Below, piece after piece: positions 54,462-64,000 of a stretch of 64,000 bases of DNA. The translations under genes were made by a program, and so were the position numbers. Location: NCBI GenBank assembly GCA_037783545.1, contig JBBELK010000109.1, forward strand, positions 372,001 to 436,000, given 5' to 3'. The notes under the pieces are model-generated. The model was not told where the DNA came from. It saw only the letters and a list, made by a program, of their open reading frames with translations, and ran no database searches. This DNA is from Henricia sp. BOLD:AAB3569 (lineage: Eukaryota > Echinodermata > Asteroidea > Spinulosida > Echinasteridae). The number at the start of each line of letters is the position of its first letter. Positions within the stretch are counted from its first letter, which is position 1.

Positions 54462-56092
54462 CCTGAGATCTCAGGATGGTACTATACATGTACAAGTACT
54501 ACATGTAATACATGTAATACGATGCAGGTGTATACATATACATGTACACAGGTTGTTCTTGAATACGCTGGACTGACTGAAAACAGATTTAAAGGAGGTT
54601 GTTCAGATTTTTCCAGAAAATGGATTTTGTTCTAACCTACAGTGTGTAGTTTAACAATAATATAAAATTGGAGAAAAAAATACTATCAATTGGAGAAAAA
54701 AAACCCAGGAAATTTGCAATTTAAAAGTTGGTGTAATTACTGCACAGCTTTATATAGAACATACAACATATTGGTTGTAGTCTGAGAGCCCACAATGATT
54801 TAATTAGAGTTTTGCGCACAAAAGGTTTGGTGTCGGTGGCTAGCTGGGGGTGTCTATCATTCAGAACGGCCATTCTTAAGTGTCTCATCCCATGTGTTTG
54901 GGAGGGGGGACCGCTCACAGTACCCCAAAAAGTGACTTTTAATTATTAGAGTTTCGCGCACAAGCACCATTCTAGCAGGAATGCATACGTGTACATGTAG
55001 TATTCGATGAGCTGATCAATTACTAACTTAAGAATGACATATCCCGTGCATTCCATGCTTAAGAACAACTCAAAGGGCGGTGTTACGGTTTGCGCATGCG
55101 CAGAATATACATTATACATGTATACGCACCGTGTGAGTACAGTGCGCTTGTTCTCCCAAACAATCGTGGACGTTTTAGGGAGGTCTAACAAAGAGAACAA
55201 TATCGTCCGCGATTGGCAAGCGAACGTCCGCTCCTGTACAAAACCAACGAGAGTAAGAAAAAATAGACTATGTCCAAACAAAAGAGGAACAAAAGGACGT
55301 CCGCGATTGGAGGTCGATTCACACCTGTATGCGCGCTATGCATGTGTAGCGTTGTTCTGTTCATGCACCTATTGTTTCCTACACCTGAACACCACCCCCT
55401 CGTGCTACCTAACCCTTGTGTGGGGATTTGGTCACGTGTTTCATGTCTTGGGGGTTTTTAAACATTAAAATCAAATTATCTTTGGTACGGAGCAAATCGC
55501 GAATGTTTTAGGTTATTTTTGTCTCCTAAAATAATTGTTCCTTCTCTGGGTTGGGGAATTTGTCACCAATCTCCATGTCTAGATGTGGTGTGGCGCCAGG
55601 GGTGGGGGATCAATTTATAGTTTCATCAATGGTTTTTACTTCAATTTATGTTCGTGTACAATACCGACAGACGGAGACGGAGGAGCTACATGTAAGGGCC
55701 ATAGTGCATGACAAGGAAGCTTTCCGATCTCAAGAACCTGAACATCTCGGCGGCGACGTGCAAAAACCTCTTGCGAGAACCATTTAGGAGCTGTAACTTT
55801 GCCAGTGATTAATTAATACATATGTTTAAGGTTATAATTTTGACGCAACCTTTATTTTTTATTGATAAACAGAATAAGTATGCCGTTTTCGGACAAAACA
55901 AACTCATTTCTCAAAATGAAGAATTCACAATGTTTCAAATTTGCAAAATTAATTTACCTCTCATTAGCAAAATTAATTGTTTTACTCATTCCTCAAAGTA
56001 TAGCACTTCAGACAAAACCATTTCAGGGGAAGTCTGCTACCATCGTCTTGTTTATATTGTGTAAGTTTTTTCCGAGTTATAATCATGTGGGG
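54462..56092. other. No recognisable gene
   Basis: Mostly AT-rich sequence with TACATGT words. It includes the second copy (55970-56070) of the interspersed repeat also at 38756-38855. Confidence 0.45.
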
Positions 56093-56430
56093 TACCGTAC
56101 GTGGCCGAGTGGTTTGTGTCATTGACTCGCAATCATGGGTGAAAACTTGGGGTTGCTGGTTCGAATCTGTGCCCTTGGGCAAGGCACTCAACACCACTTG
56201 CTCCATCCTTCGGAAGGGATGTAAAGCCATTGGTCCAGTGTGTTAGGTGATGGTAACGCACTCTAAAGATCCCAGAGCATTATTTCGTGAAGAGCAAGGG
56301 GATTTCCAGGTGTCTCTGGCCATTTCTAATTATAATTCTTCATGGGTTTCCTCACGCTTGCGAGTGACAGTGCAGTGGGCACTATTGAGGAACAAGTACT
56401 TGGTATGAATACCAGAAAGAAATAATGTGT
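56093..56430 (+). mobile_element. tRNA-derived SINE
   Basis: The head carries an RNA polymerase III A box (GTGGCCGAGTGG at about 56101) and B box (GGTTCGAATCT at about 56158), spaced as in tRNA genes of the Leu/Ser type, but the cloverleaf is degenerate. The body has CCCTTGGGCAAGGCACT, a word I know from many metazoan SINE tails. The 3' end is not sharply defined. Confidence 0.7.
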
Positions 56431-56662
56431 TCTACCTTTAATTATTGTTTCTAAGTTTTTGTGCAAATATATAAACATGAAAAAAGGGTTGGTCTAACTA
56501 TTTCAAGTTTCGTCTCCGTCCATCGGTATTGCACACAAAGAAGTTGCAGCATACCGTAATTTTCGGAATATAAGCCGCCCGGCTTATTAGCCGCACCATT
56601 TTGTCGGCCACAGATCGATCACAAAGAACTGCCGCCGTAAGTGTCTCACCGCGGGCCGCGCG

Positions 56663-56682
56663 CGCGCGCGCGCGACCACGCA
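56663..56682 (+). repeat. (CG)n run
   Basis: An alternating CG stretch of about 9 units. It could take the Z-DNA form. It lies in a GC-rich island within AT-rich sequence next to an ATAAGCCGC-type repeat. Confidence 0.85.
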
Positions 56683-56857
56683 CTGCAGTTGTCACAGCTC
56701 TGTCGGCGCGGCATGTCGCCTCAAAGAGAGCTTTGTGCTCCAGGTTGTTTTGATGACAGCACACTCAAGAGAAAACCTTATCGGAAAAGGCGTTAGCCCA
56801 CATATTTATAATAAGTTATAGCAAGGTGCAATGCACTCAAAGTAGGCTAATTTTGTT

Positions 56858-57000
56858 GGCTTTCCGCACTCCTGAAAAAAGTCCTTGTTTCTGTTCTGAT
56901 TTTTTTTTTTTTGGCTTTCCGCACTCCTGCGGAAAGTCCTTGTTTTTGTTCTGTTTTTGGCTTTCCGCACTCCTGCGGAAAGCCTTTGAAACTGTTCTTA
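56858..57000 (+). repeat. CTTTCCGCA hairpin array, first locus
   Basis: Three units of GGCTTTCCGCACTCCTG(CGG)AAAG separated by T-rich GTCCTTGTTTTTGTTCTG. In two of them (56915-56936, 56961-56982) CTTTCCGCA and TGCGGAAAG form a perfect 9-bp stem with a CTCC loop. Confidence 0.9.
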
Positions 57001-57009
57001 TTTTTTTTT

Positions 57010-58820
57010 TTTTCATCTTCTAACCCGGAAGTACCATTAACAATGCACATAAACCGTTCGGCTCACTTTTTCAATATGTTCCTCAATTCTGATAACAATG
57101 AAACTTGGTATGAATAAAGATCATATTGTAAGGACGGTCCTAAAACAAATACGTCATTATGACGTCATCAGGTGTCGGGTTAAAGGGGCATGAAATTTAA
57201 TGTTTTCCATATTCAAAAATTCATAAAAAATCAACCGTTTGACCTACGATCTTGATTCCTTCGGCATATACGATCACTGATAATTGTCTTTGAGATGCCC
57301 ACATGCCTTGACCTTTGACCTCATTCCCTATTGGTCAAACAGACTTTGCCTTGTAGTTTGAAAGTGTTAAGGGGTAGAGGGATGTGGTAAACTGTGTTAT
57401 GGGGTTCAACAAGGGTAGGCTATCCAAAAAATGTGGCGTTGACCTTTGACCTTGCTCACTTCCGGTCAAAACCGGTCAAAACCGGAAGTGCCCCCTAGTT
57501 TAAAAATGGTCAGAGGTATTGAGACGGAATCAACGGTGTTAGTGTCACAGCCCATCAGGCTTTCCAAAAATAAAAGTTATTACGTCATCGTACGTAATAG
57601 CGCCCTCTAGCGACAAGATTAACATTCTTCAAAACGTATTTTAAACAGATGTCTGTGGGGAAGTTTTTCTAAAAATGGTCAAACTTGGTATATAACAAGA
57701 CCTTGGGTCAGTACACATGCCTGTGGTGTCATACTTCGATGACGTCATCAAGTGGACTTTTACATGCATTTGAATTGTAAAGCTTTGATGACCTATATTC
57801 GCAGAACCCAACATCGGATACAAATAAAACTTCACAGGTTTGTTGTCTGTGGTTAGCTTAGTGACATGTTGTAATGACGTCATGATGACGTCATCGTGCG
57901 TCAAATTACAATGCATTGAACATTAAAGGTACGAATTTTCAATAATCAATAAAAAATCAGCACTTTAACATATGACCCTAATTATTGCGGTAACAGTCAC
58001 AGCTAGCAATGATCTAAGTTTCGTACACAGACAATACCTTTGATTTTGTTGACTTCCGGTAGAAACCGGAAGTTCACGTAAATTAACGTAATTGTTGAAA
58101 ATGGTAAACGATGCAGGAATCGGGTTTGTAGTATTAGTGTCCAGGGTGAATGGGCTTTATAAAAATGTAAGTGATGACGTCATCACTTGGAAGGGCGCCC
58201 TCTAGCGACAAAGTTAAAAATGTCAAAATATTTACTTCTATGGCTACGTTTGTGCAAATTAGCTCAATATTAGTGATTGTAGAGCTAAATAAGCGCCAAA
58301 CAACTTTGTATGGTCAAAACTTTAGTGACGTCATCGATCATTTAAATGTGGGGCATTAAAGGTAACATTCAGTGTTTTTTTAACTTGACTAATTTGCTTG
58401 CTTTTGGAGTATTGATGAAGTTCATTTTTCCTAGGTATGTTGCCTGCTACGATATCTGTGACATATAAAACTATTATCACGATGACGTCATCAAGTGTCA
58501 TATTACAATAAATTGAAAATTTATGGTTGAAATATTAAAAAAACAATACAAAATCAGCACTTTAACATGTGACCCTAACTCTTGCAGTAACACTCACAGC
58601 TAACCGAGATCTAAGTTTCGTGCACAAACCATGACCTTTGATTTTGTTCACTTCCGGTATAAACCGGAAGTAGACAAAAATTGACATATATTTGGAAAGT
58701 GGTAAGTAATGCAGGGATGGAATCGATGGTGTCAATGTCCAGGGTGAATATTTTACCCCTCCTTTTGGGTTTAGTAATGTGCAAAGCATAAAATATTGGC
58801 CTAAAATCAAGCATTGCCAG
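57010..58820 (+). repeat. Composite repeat rich in transcription-factor-like words
   Basis: The region shares a ~200-bp block (ATCAACCGTTTGACCTACG, CTTGATTCCTTCG) with 62620-62800 and looser similarity with 60650-61990. It contains seven perfect TGACGTCA words (57160, 57740, 57875, 57886, 58175, 58326, 58483), two TGACCTTTGACC words (57309, 57440), ACTTCCGGT…ACCGGAAGT palindromes (about 57470, 58050, 58650) and GCGCCCTCTAGCG (57600, 58195). No ORF of substance. Confidence 0.8.
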
Positions 58821-59136
58821 GATTTTATTTAACCGTCTTCAAAAGAAATATAATAACGAAATTGGCCTCCTTTGCCAAACTTAATTTGAAATTATACTCA
58901 AAATGTGCCACTCCTAGTATCCGTCAAAGCTATGCACTCGCGTTTTGCTACCGTGAAAGTGATATAGCGCCCTCATAGTTATGTAAGAGAGCCCATTCAT
59001 AAATCTGGTAATATCATGAATAATTCATTGCGCGCGCAAGTCTCTCGCGAGCTGATTGGCTCACGGAGAGGCATGACTTGGAATTAAGTAGTGCTGATGA
59101 TGGAGCTGTCGTCGCTTCCAAATCTCCCCTAAAATG

Positions 59137-59676
59137 CAGCCATTCCCGCTAAATCACCCGTCCGAGGGTAAGTTGTCCATCTCCACAAAGTTTGTGGATG
59201 TGATTGTTTATATTGATTAGCTAAGATTCTGATGATTTATCTTACAAATTTGAGTGAAACTTTGTTGGGAAAATATTTGGTTGTCGTTTGTCTAAACTCA
59301 CACGTGTAGCGTAAATTACAGTACATTGGCTAGCCGCACAGAACGCGCACAGTGAATAGTTTCGCATGCACTATCATGTGTACTACTGCTGACCTGTGAC
59401 CACTTGTCATGTATGTATACGTGTATTTACGCTCTGACACTGTCTGAAATACTGTGCTACGTGCGTGCTGTTTCAGCAACAAAATAAGTAAATATGGATT
59501 ATAATTTATTTGATGACTTTATCTTGTAAACCCTTCAGAATTTTAGAGCAATGTATATATACATTCACCCACAGGGAAATTCAGCATGATGTAGCAGTAG
59601 CTTGCACACAGCACCTGCACACAACACCCATAGGCTACTTCAATACTTGCACAACATTTGCCGAGGCTGGTGCTGG
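59137..59676 (+). other. Candidate spliced 5' exons, weak
   Basis: A GC-rich patch with a reverse CCAAT (GATTGG at 59053) precedes a short ATG frame that ends at GG|GTAAGT (59168). A second candidate exon, 59575-59676, lies between CCCACAG and GG|GTGAGT, and an acceptor TTTTTAG lies at 59815. The reading frame does not continue through the join, so if transcribed these would be non-coding or 5' UTR exons. Confidence 0.2.
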
Positions 59677-60649
59677 GTGAGTCTGTATACTTGAATTTCT
59701 AATTGTATTGCATTATACATGTATCTCGGCTACATTATTGTATTACTATCAGTTTATTTACAATTATTGACAAAGTGACTTACCAAACGTCATATGTTTT
59801 TTGTTGTATTTTTAGGTGTTTTTTTATCACAAATTGACGACAAGAGAGCTTTGATCTGGAAATAATGGAGTATTCGTGTCCAATCAACTGGGAGTCACCC
59901 TGAGAGGTAGCTAACCTCACTCCTCCTTCTGGAACAACCCCATAATGAACAACGGATTGACAACTGACAAGACCCCGTCAACCACCCCTCAACATTACAG
60001 TTATATAGCTAAAGACATAGCGCACTGCTTTGCAGTACGTGTGTACATTATCGTACTTGTTGTAAGTTGCGCGTACATATGCAGTGCACGTTCCATTTAA
60101 AAAAAACATGTTTGACTGGTGTTACGTGACCATGCGAAAGCATTAACGCAGCGAACTGTTCAACCATTGTAAAATACACCGAATTTGCCAAAAGATTGTT
60201 TAACCAAAGAGCAGTCGGTAATATAGAATATTTCAAGTTATTTCAGTCTGATTTAATAAGTTAAATCCTTACAAATATGCCTTAGTTTGACCGTTCTCTA
60301 TGCGAGCAAACTTAGCAGAAATTTTTACCGTAGGTGTCCGTTCTGTCTGTCTGTTTAGAATTTGCAAAGGGAAATAAAACGTGCTTTTAAACTGAGTTTC
60401 CAGAATAAACTTTTTAAACATTTAATTTATAACGGCATGTGACATTATGACAAACAGTACTAATTTTACAGTAAAAGTGCAAACACTGAAAATTGCCATA
60501 TTTTCAACTCTAAACAAATCTTTTCTCAATCGAAGAAGGCTTCGGTACTATTTCCATAATGTACATGTTATTTTGTTCCACTTTCTTTACAATCGACCAT
60601 TGCTAATGCTTGTACCTGTGTTTAGATTTACAGTCACAGCTGACCAAGA

Positions 60650-61990
60650 TCTAAATTTCCTTTAATTTTCATCACTTCCACTAGAAACCCGAAGTGCACT
60701 TAAATTGACCTTTTTTTATTTTTATTGTACAACATCCACCGATCGGACGAAATGGCATTCACAAAATGTAAATTACGTCATCACTTGGAAGGGCGCCCTC
60801 TAGCGACGAAGTTCGAAAAGTTCTGAAATCATGTTCTCAGGCAAAGTTTATGTAAAATAGCTAATCATATATGATTATAGACCATGTTGACCACCAAACA
60901 TGTTTGTGTAGTCAAAACATACATGACGTAATCTTTCCTTAAAGGGCCAAGCATTTCAACAATTATATATATATCTATTTTAAAATCAACAAATTGGTGT
61001 GCTTCTTTACCTGTGATCAAAGTGACAGTCCGTGGTTTTCCAAGATTTGCAAACATTACTATCGTGACCTTTGACCCTAAACATCGGTAAACTTTATGCG
61101 GAAAAGCTTTGTGTTTATTTATAAACACAATACCTCTAGTTTTTTTTGCTTTTTTTATTCTTCTCCCAAAACCCCATAGACAAAGCGCATGGTCTTTCGG
61201 CCTGGCAAAATGGTCACTTGCAAAGCTCGGATCATCATCAAACTTGGTCACAACAATCACCTCATAGTGAAGTACTGCACAAATGTGTTTACATCTTGAT
61301 GACGTCATCAGGTGTCAGATTACAAGCATTTGAAATATATGGCCTTCAATATTTTAAAATCTGTAAAAATTCAACCGTTTGAGATAAAAACTTTATTTCT
61401 TCGGCAATGGTCATGACTATCCAAGGTCTAAATTTCATACACAGACATTGACCTTGAATCTTGCTTCCTATTGGTCGAAAACGAGGCTGCCCTGTCATTT
61501 AAAACTGGTAGCAGATACCGAGATCGGGTCAAAAGTGTTAGTCTCGGGACCCCTTGGGCATCAAAAAAATACCAAAAGTTAGATCGTCACACGAAAGAGC
61601 GCCCTCTAGCGGCAAGTTGAAAAATGGCCAAAACGCATTTTGAAGAGATGTCTGTGGCGAAGTTTTTGCAAATGGGCCCAAAATTGGTGCATATGTTCAC
61701 TGAGGGTCAGTGAGCAAGTCCATACCTTTAAAAGTTTAAAGACGTCACCAGAGGTCAAATTACACTCGGTAGAACATGCGTTCTTCTAACGGTTATATCT
61801 AGAGAACGAAAAGGCAGATGGGGATCAAACCTTGTGTTTTAGGTTTGTTGTGACTTGTTCTAATGCATATTGTCAGCAATATTGTCTTGTGGCTTCACGA
61901 TGATGTCATCAAATAAGCGCGTTTGTGCAGCAAACATTAGCTAAGGTCGTTTACTTCCTCCATTGGTCGTATGACCTTGAAACCTAGCAG
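60650..61990 (+). repeat. Composite repeat, second diverged copy
   Basis: The same vocabulary as 57010-58820: GCGCCCTCTAGCG at 60793 and 61599, TGACGTCA at 61300, TGACCTTTGACC at 61065, and TCAACCGTTTGA at about 61371. Overall similarity is patchy. Confidence 0.7.
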
Positions 61991-62228
61991 GTGCCTGGAC
62001 CTGCTCATTAACATGTAACATACCAAGTTACATTAGTATGACATGCATGATTTGTTGATATATTATGAATTGATGAATCTTGTCACTGTGCATGTACATG
62101 TACGGTATGCATTTACATTGTACAAAGTGTAGATGTAGTATTATACAGCATGCTATTTTACATGCATACAAACATACAAAGAAAAGCGGAAAGCCATATG
62201 CTCTGTTATCAACAGACATACCTCTAGA

Positions 62229-62430
62229 TGGCTTTCCGCACTCCTGCGGAAAGTGCTTGTTTTTGTTCTGATTGTTTTTGGTTTTTTTTGGCTTTTGCAG
62301 CAGCTTCTGCGGAAAGCCTTTGTTTCTGTTCTGATTTTACTTTTTTTTGGCTTTCCGCACTCCTTCGAAAAGTCCTTGTTTTTGTTCTGATTTTTTATTT
62401 TTTTGGCTTTCCGCAGCAGCTTCTGCGGAA
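62229..62430 (+). repeat. CTTTCCGCA hairpin array, second locus
   Basis: Four units, the first with the same 9-bp stem (62232-62253) and the last with a 10-bp stem CTTTCCGCAG/CTGCGGAAAG (about 62407-62432). As at 56.9 kb it stands directly before a composite-repeat block, so the two form one larger repeat unit. Confidence 0.88.
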
Positions 62431-62584
62431 AGCCTTTGTTTCTGTTCTCATTTTTTTTCTTTTTTCTTTTTTTTCTTCTTTTCCTTCTTCCACTTTTTTC
62501 GCACGCTATTTCGGGCACTTGCACATTCATGATTGACTTCAAACTTCACATGGACATTGGTCACTATGTGAAGTTGTGCACAGT

Positions 62585-62770
62585 ACTAATGACGTCATCA
62601 TGACGTCATCACGTGTCAGATTAAAGGGGCATGAAGTTTTATCAATTAAATATTCAAAAATCATTAAAAAAATCAACCGTTTGACCTACGATCTTGATTC
62701 CTTCGCCATATACGATGACTAACAAGGGTCTTTGAGATGCGCACACCCCTTGACCTTGGACCTCGTTTCC
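62585..62770 (+). repeat. Composite repeat, third copy, leading into the satellite
   Basis: Closely matches 57155-57340, including TTAAAGGGGCATGAA, ATCAACCGTTTGACCTACG and a CRE pair at 62590 and 62601. The 130-bp satellite begins where this block reaches the CTATTGGTC segment. Confidence 0.85.
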
Positions 62771-64000
62771 TATTGGTCAAACAGATTTGAAAGTGGTACA
62801 AGATATCTGGATGTGGTCAACTGTATTACACTTCGACCTAGGGTGGTGTATCCAAAAAATATGGTCGTGACCTTTGACCTCGTTTCTTATTGGTCTAACA
62901 GATTTTGCCTTGCCATTTGAAAGTGGTACAAGATATCTGCATGTGGTCAACTGTATTACACTTCGACCTAGGGTGGTGTATCCAAAAAATATGGTCGCAA
63001 CCTTTGACCTCGTTTCCTATTGGTCTAACAGATTTTGCCTTGCCATTTGAAAGTGGTACAAGATATCTGCATGTGGTCAACTGTATTACACTTCAACCTA
63101 GGGTGGTGTATCAAAAAAAATATGGTCGTGACCTTTGACCTCGTTTCCTATTGGTCTAACAGATTTTGCCTTGCCATTTGAAAGTGGTACAAGATATCTG
63201 CATGTGGTCAACTGTATTACACTTCGACCTAGGGTGGTGTATCCAAAAAATAAGGTCGTGACCTTTGACCTCGTTTCCTATTGGTCTAACAGCTTTTGCC
63301 TTGCCATTTGAAAGTGGTACAAGATATCTGCATGTGGTCAACTGTATGACACTTCGACCTAGGGTGGTGTATCCAAAAAATAAGGTCGTGACCTTTGACC
63401 TCGTTTCCTATTGGTCTAACAGATTTTGCCTTGCCATTTGAAAGTGGTACAAGATATCTGCATGTGGTCAACTGTATTACACTCGACCTAGGGTGGTGTA
63501 TCCAAAGAATATGGTCGTGACCTTTGACCTGTGACCTCGTTTCCTATTGGTCTAACAGATTTTGCCTTGCCATTTGAAAGTGGTACAAGATATCTGCATG
63601 TGGTCAACTGTATTACACTTCGACCTAGGGTGGTGTATCCAAAAAATATGGTCGTGACCTTTGACCTCGTTTCCTATTGGTCTAACAGATTTTGCCTTGC
63701 CATTTGAAAGTGGTACAAGATATCTGCATGTGGTCAACTGTATTACACTTCGACCTAGGGTGGTGTATCCAAAAAATATGGTCGTGACCTTTGACCTCGT
63801 TTCCTATTGGTCTAACAGAATTTGCCTTTCCATTTGAAAGTGGTACAAGATATCTGCATGTGGTCAACTGTATTACACTTCGACCTAGGGTGGTGTATCC
63901 AAAGAATATGGTCGTGACCTTTGACCTTTGACCTCGTTTCCTATTAGTCTAACAGATTTTGCCTTGCCATTTGAAAGTGGTACAAGATATCTGCATGTGG
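62771..64000 (+). repeat. 130-bp satellite array, open at window end
   Basis: About ten units. The GCATGTGGTCAACTGTATTA mark recurs near 62811, 62941, 63071, 63202, 63332, 63462, 63598, 63728, 63858 and 63994, that is every 130-131 bp, with 136 where the TGACCT box is extended. Units are near-identical. Most carry TGACCTTTGACCT, a perfect DR1-type pair of nuclear-receptor half-sites, and CTATTGGTC, a reverse CCAAT. The minus-strand 61-residue open frames repeat with the array and are not counted as genes. Confidence 0.95.

Noticed and set aside
56095..56172. Functional tRNA gene
   Set aside because: A and B boxes are present but stems do not pair well and a SINE body follows.
62771..64000. 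CRISPR-like regular repeats
   Set aside because: Units are tandem and near-identical without unique spacers, in a eukaryotic context; it is a satellite.

Overview
The window is eukaryotic, repeat-dense and almost free of intact host genes. It has spliceosomal-type exon borders, several retrotransposon classes, abundant palindromic TACATGTA words, a tRNA-derived SINE and long low-complexity runs. The mix of Gypsy, DIRS, Ngaro-like and Tx1/L1-like elements with TTAA-flanked DNA transposons points to a marine invertebrate, probably a deuterostome such as a hemichordate, echinoderm or lancelet. I cannot fix the species by eye.

Layout. 1445-10356 is a complete, very young Gypsy element (Gypsy-1): two 1210-bp LTRs differing at one base I could find, a GTAG target duplication, a tRNA-Ser primer site, and intact gag and pol. 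10430-10850 holds two hairpins with one shared core and different stems. 11260-14400 (minus) is a decayed tyrosine-recombinase retrotransposon carrying an SGNH hydrolase between its RNase H and recombinase parts. A 48-bp minisatellite follows at 14825-15515. 18199-19021 (minus) holds two phase-compatible exons of a ZC3HAV1/PARP12-like gene (CCCH finger plus WWE domains), and a paralogous exon lies at 37312-37531.

20151-34884 is an older, broken Gypsy element (Gypsy-2). Its 5' LTR is split by a 4.4-kb transposon (20504-24918) with TTAA target duplications and terminal plus subterminal inverted repeats. Inside are two converging gene remnants: a P2X7-C-terminal-like protein on the plus strand and a THAP-domain protein on the minus strand. 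I regard this as the most interesting object in the window. 36004-40089 contains a tandem repeat, three further inverted-repeat elements and an 81-nt G-rich run.

42950-48631 (minus) is a frameshifted Tx1/L1-like LINE with ORF1 and ORF2. 49839-54461 (minus) is a DIRS element whose inverted terminal repeats and internal complementary region are still readable; its recombinase has lost its core. A SINE lies near 56.1 kb. From 56.8 kb to the end, related repeats carry hairpins, ten perfect CRE palindromes, DR1-type half-site pairs, ETS palindromes and CTCF-like words, and end in a 130-bp satellite that runs off the window.

The coding capacity is therefore nearly all selfish DNA. The only host-type coding evidence is the ZC3HAV1/PARP12-like exons, with weak candidate exons near 41.3 and 59.1 kb.
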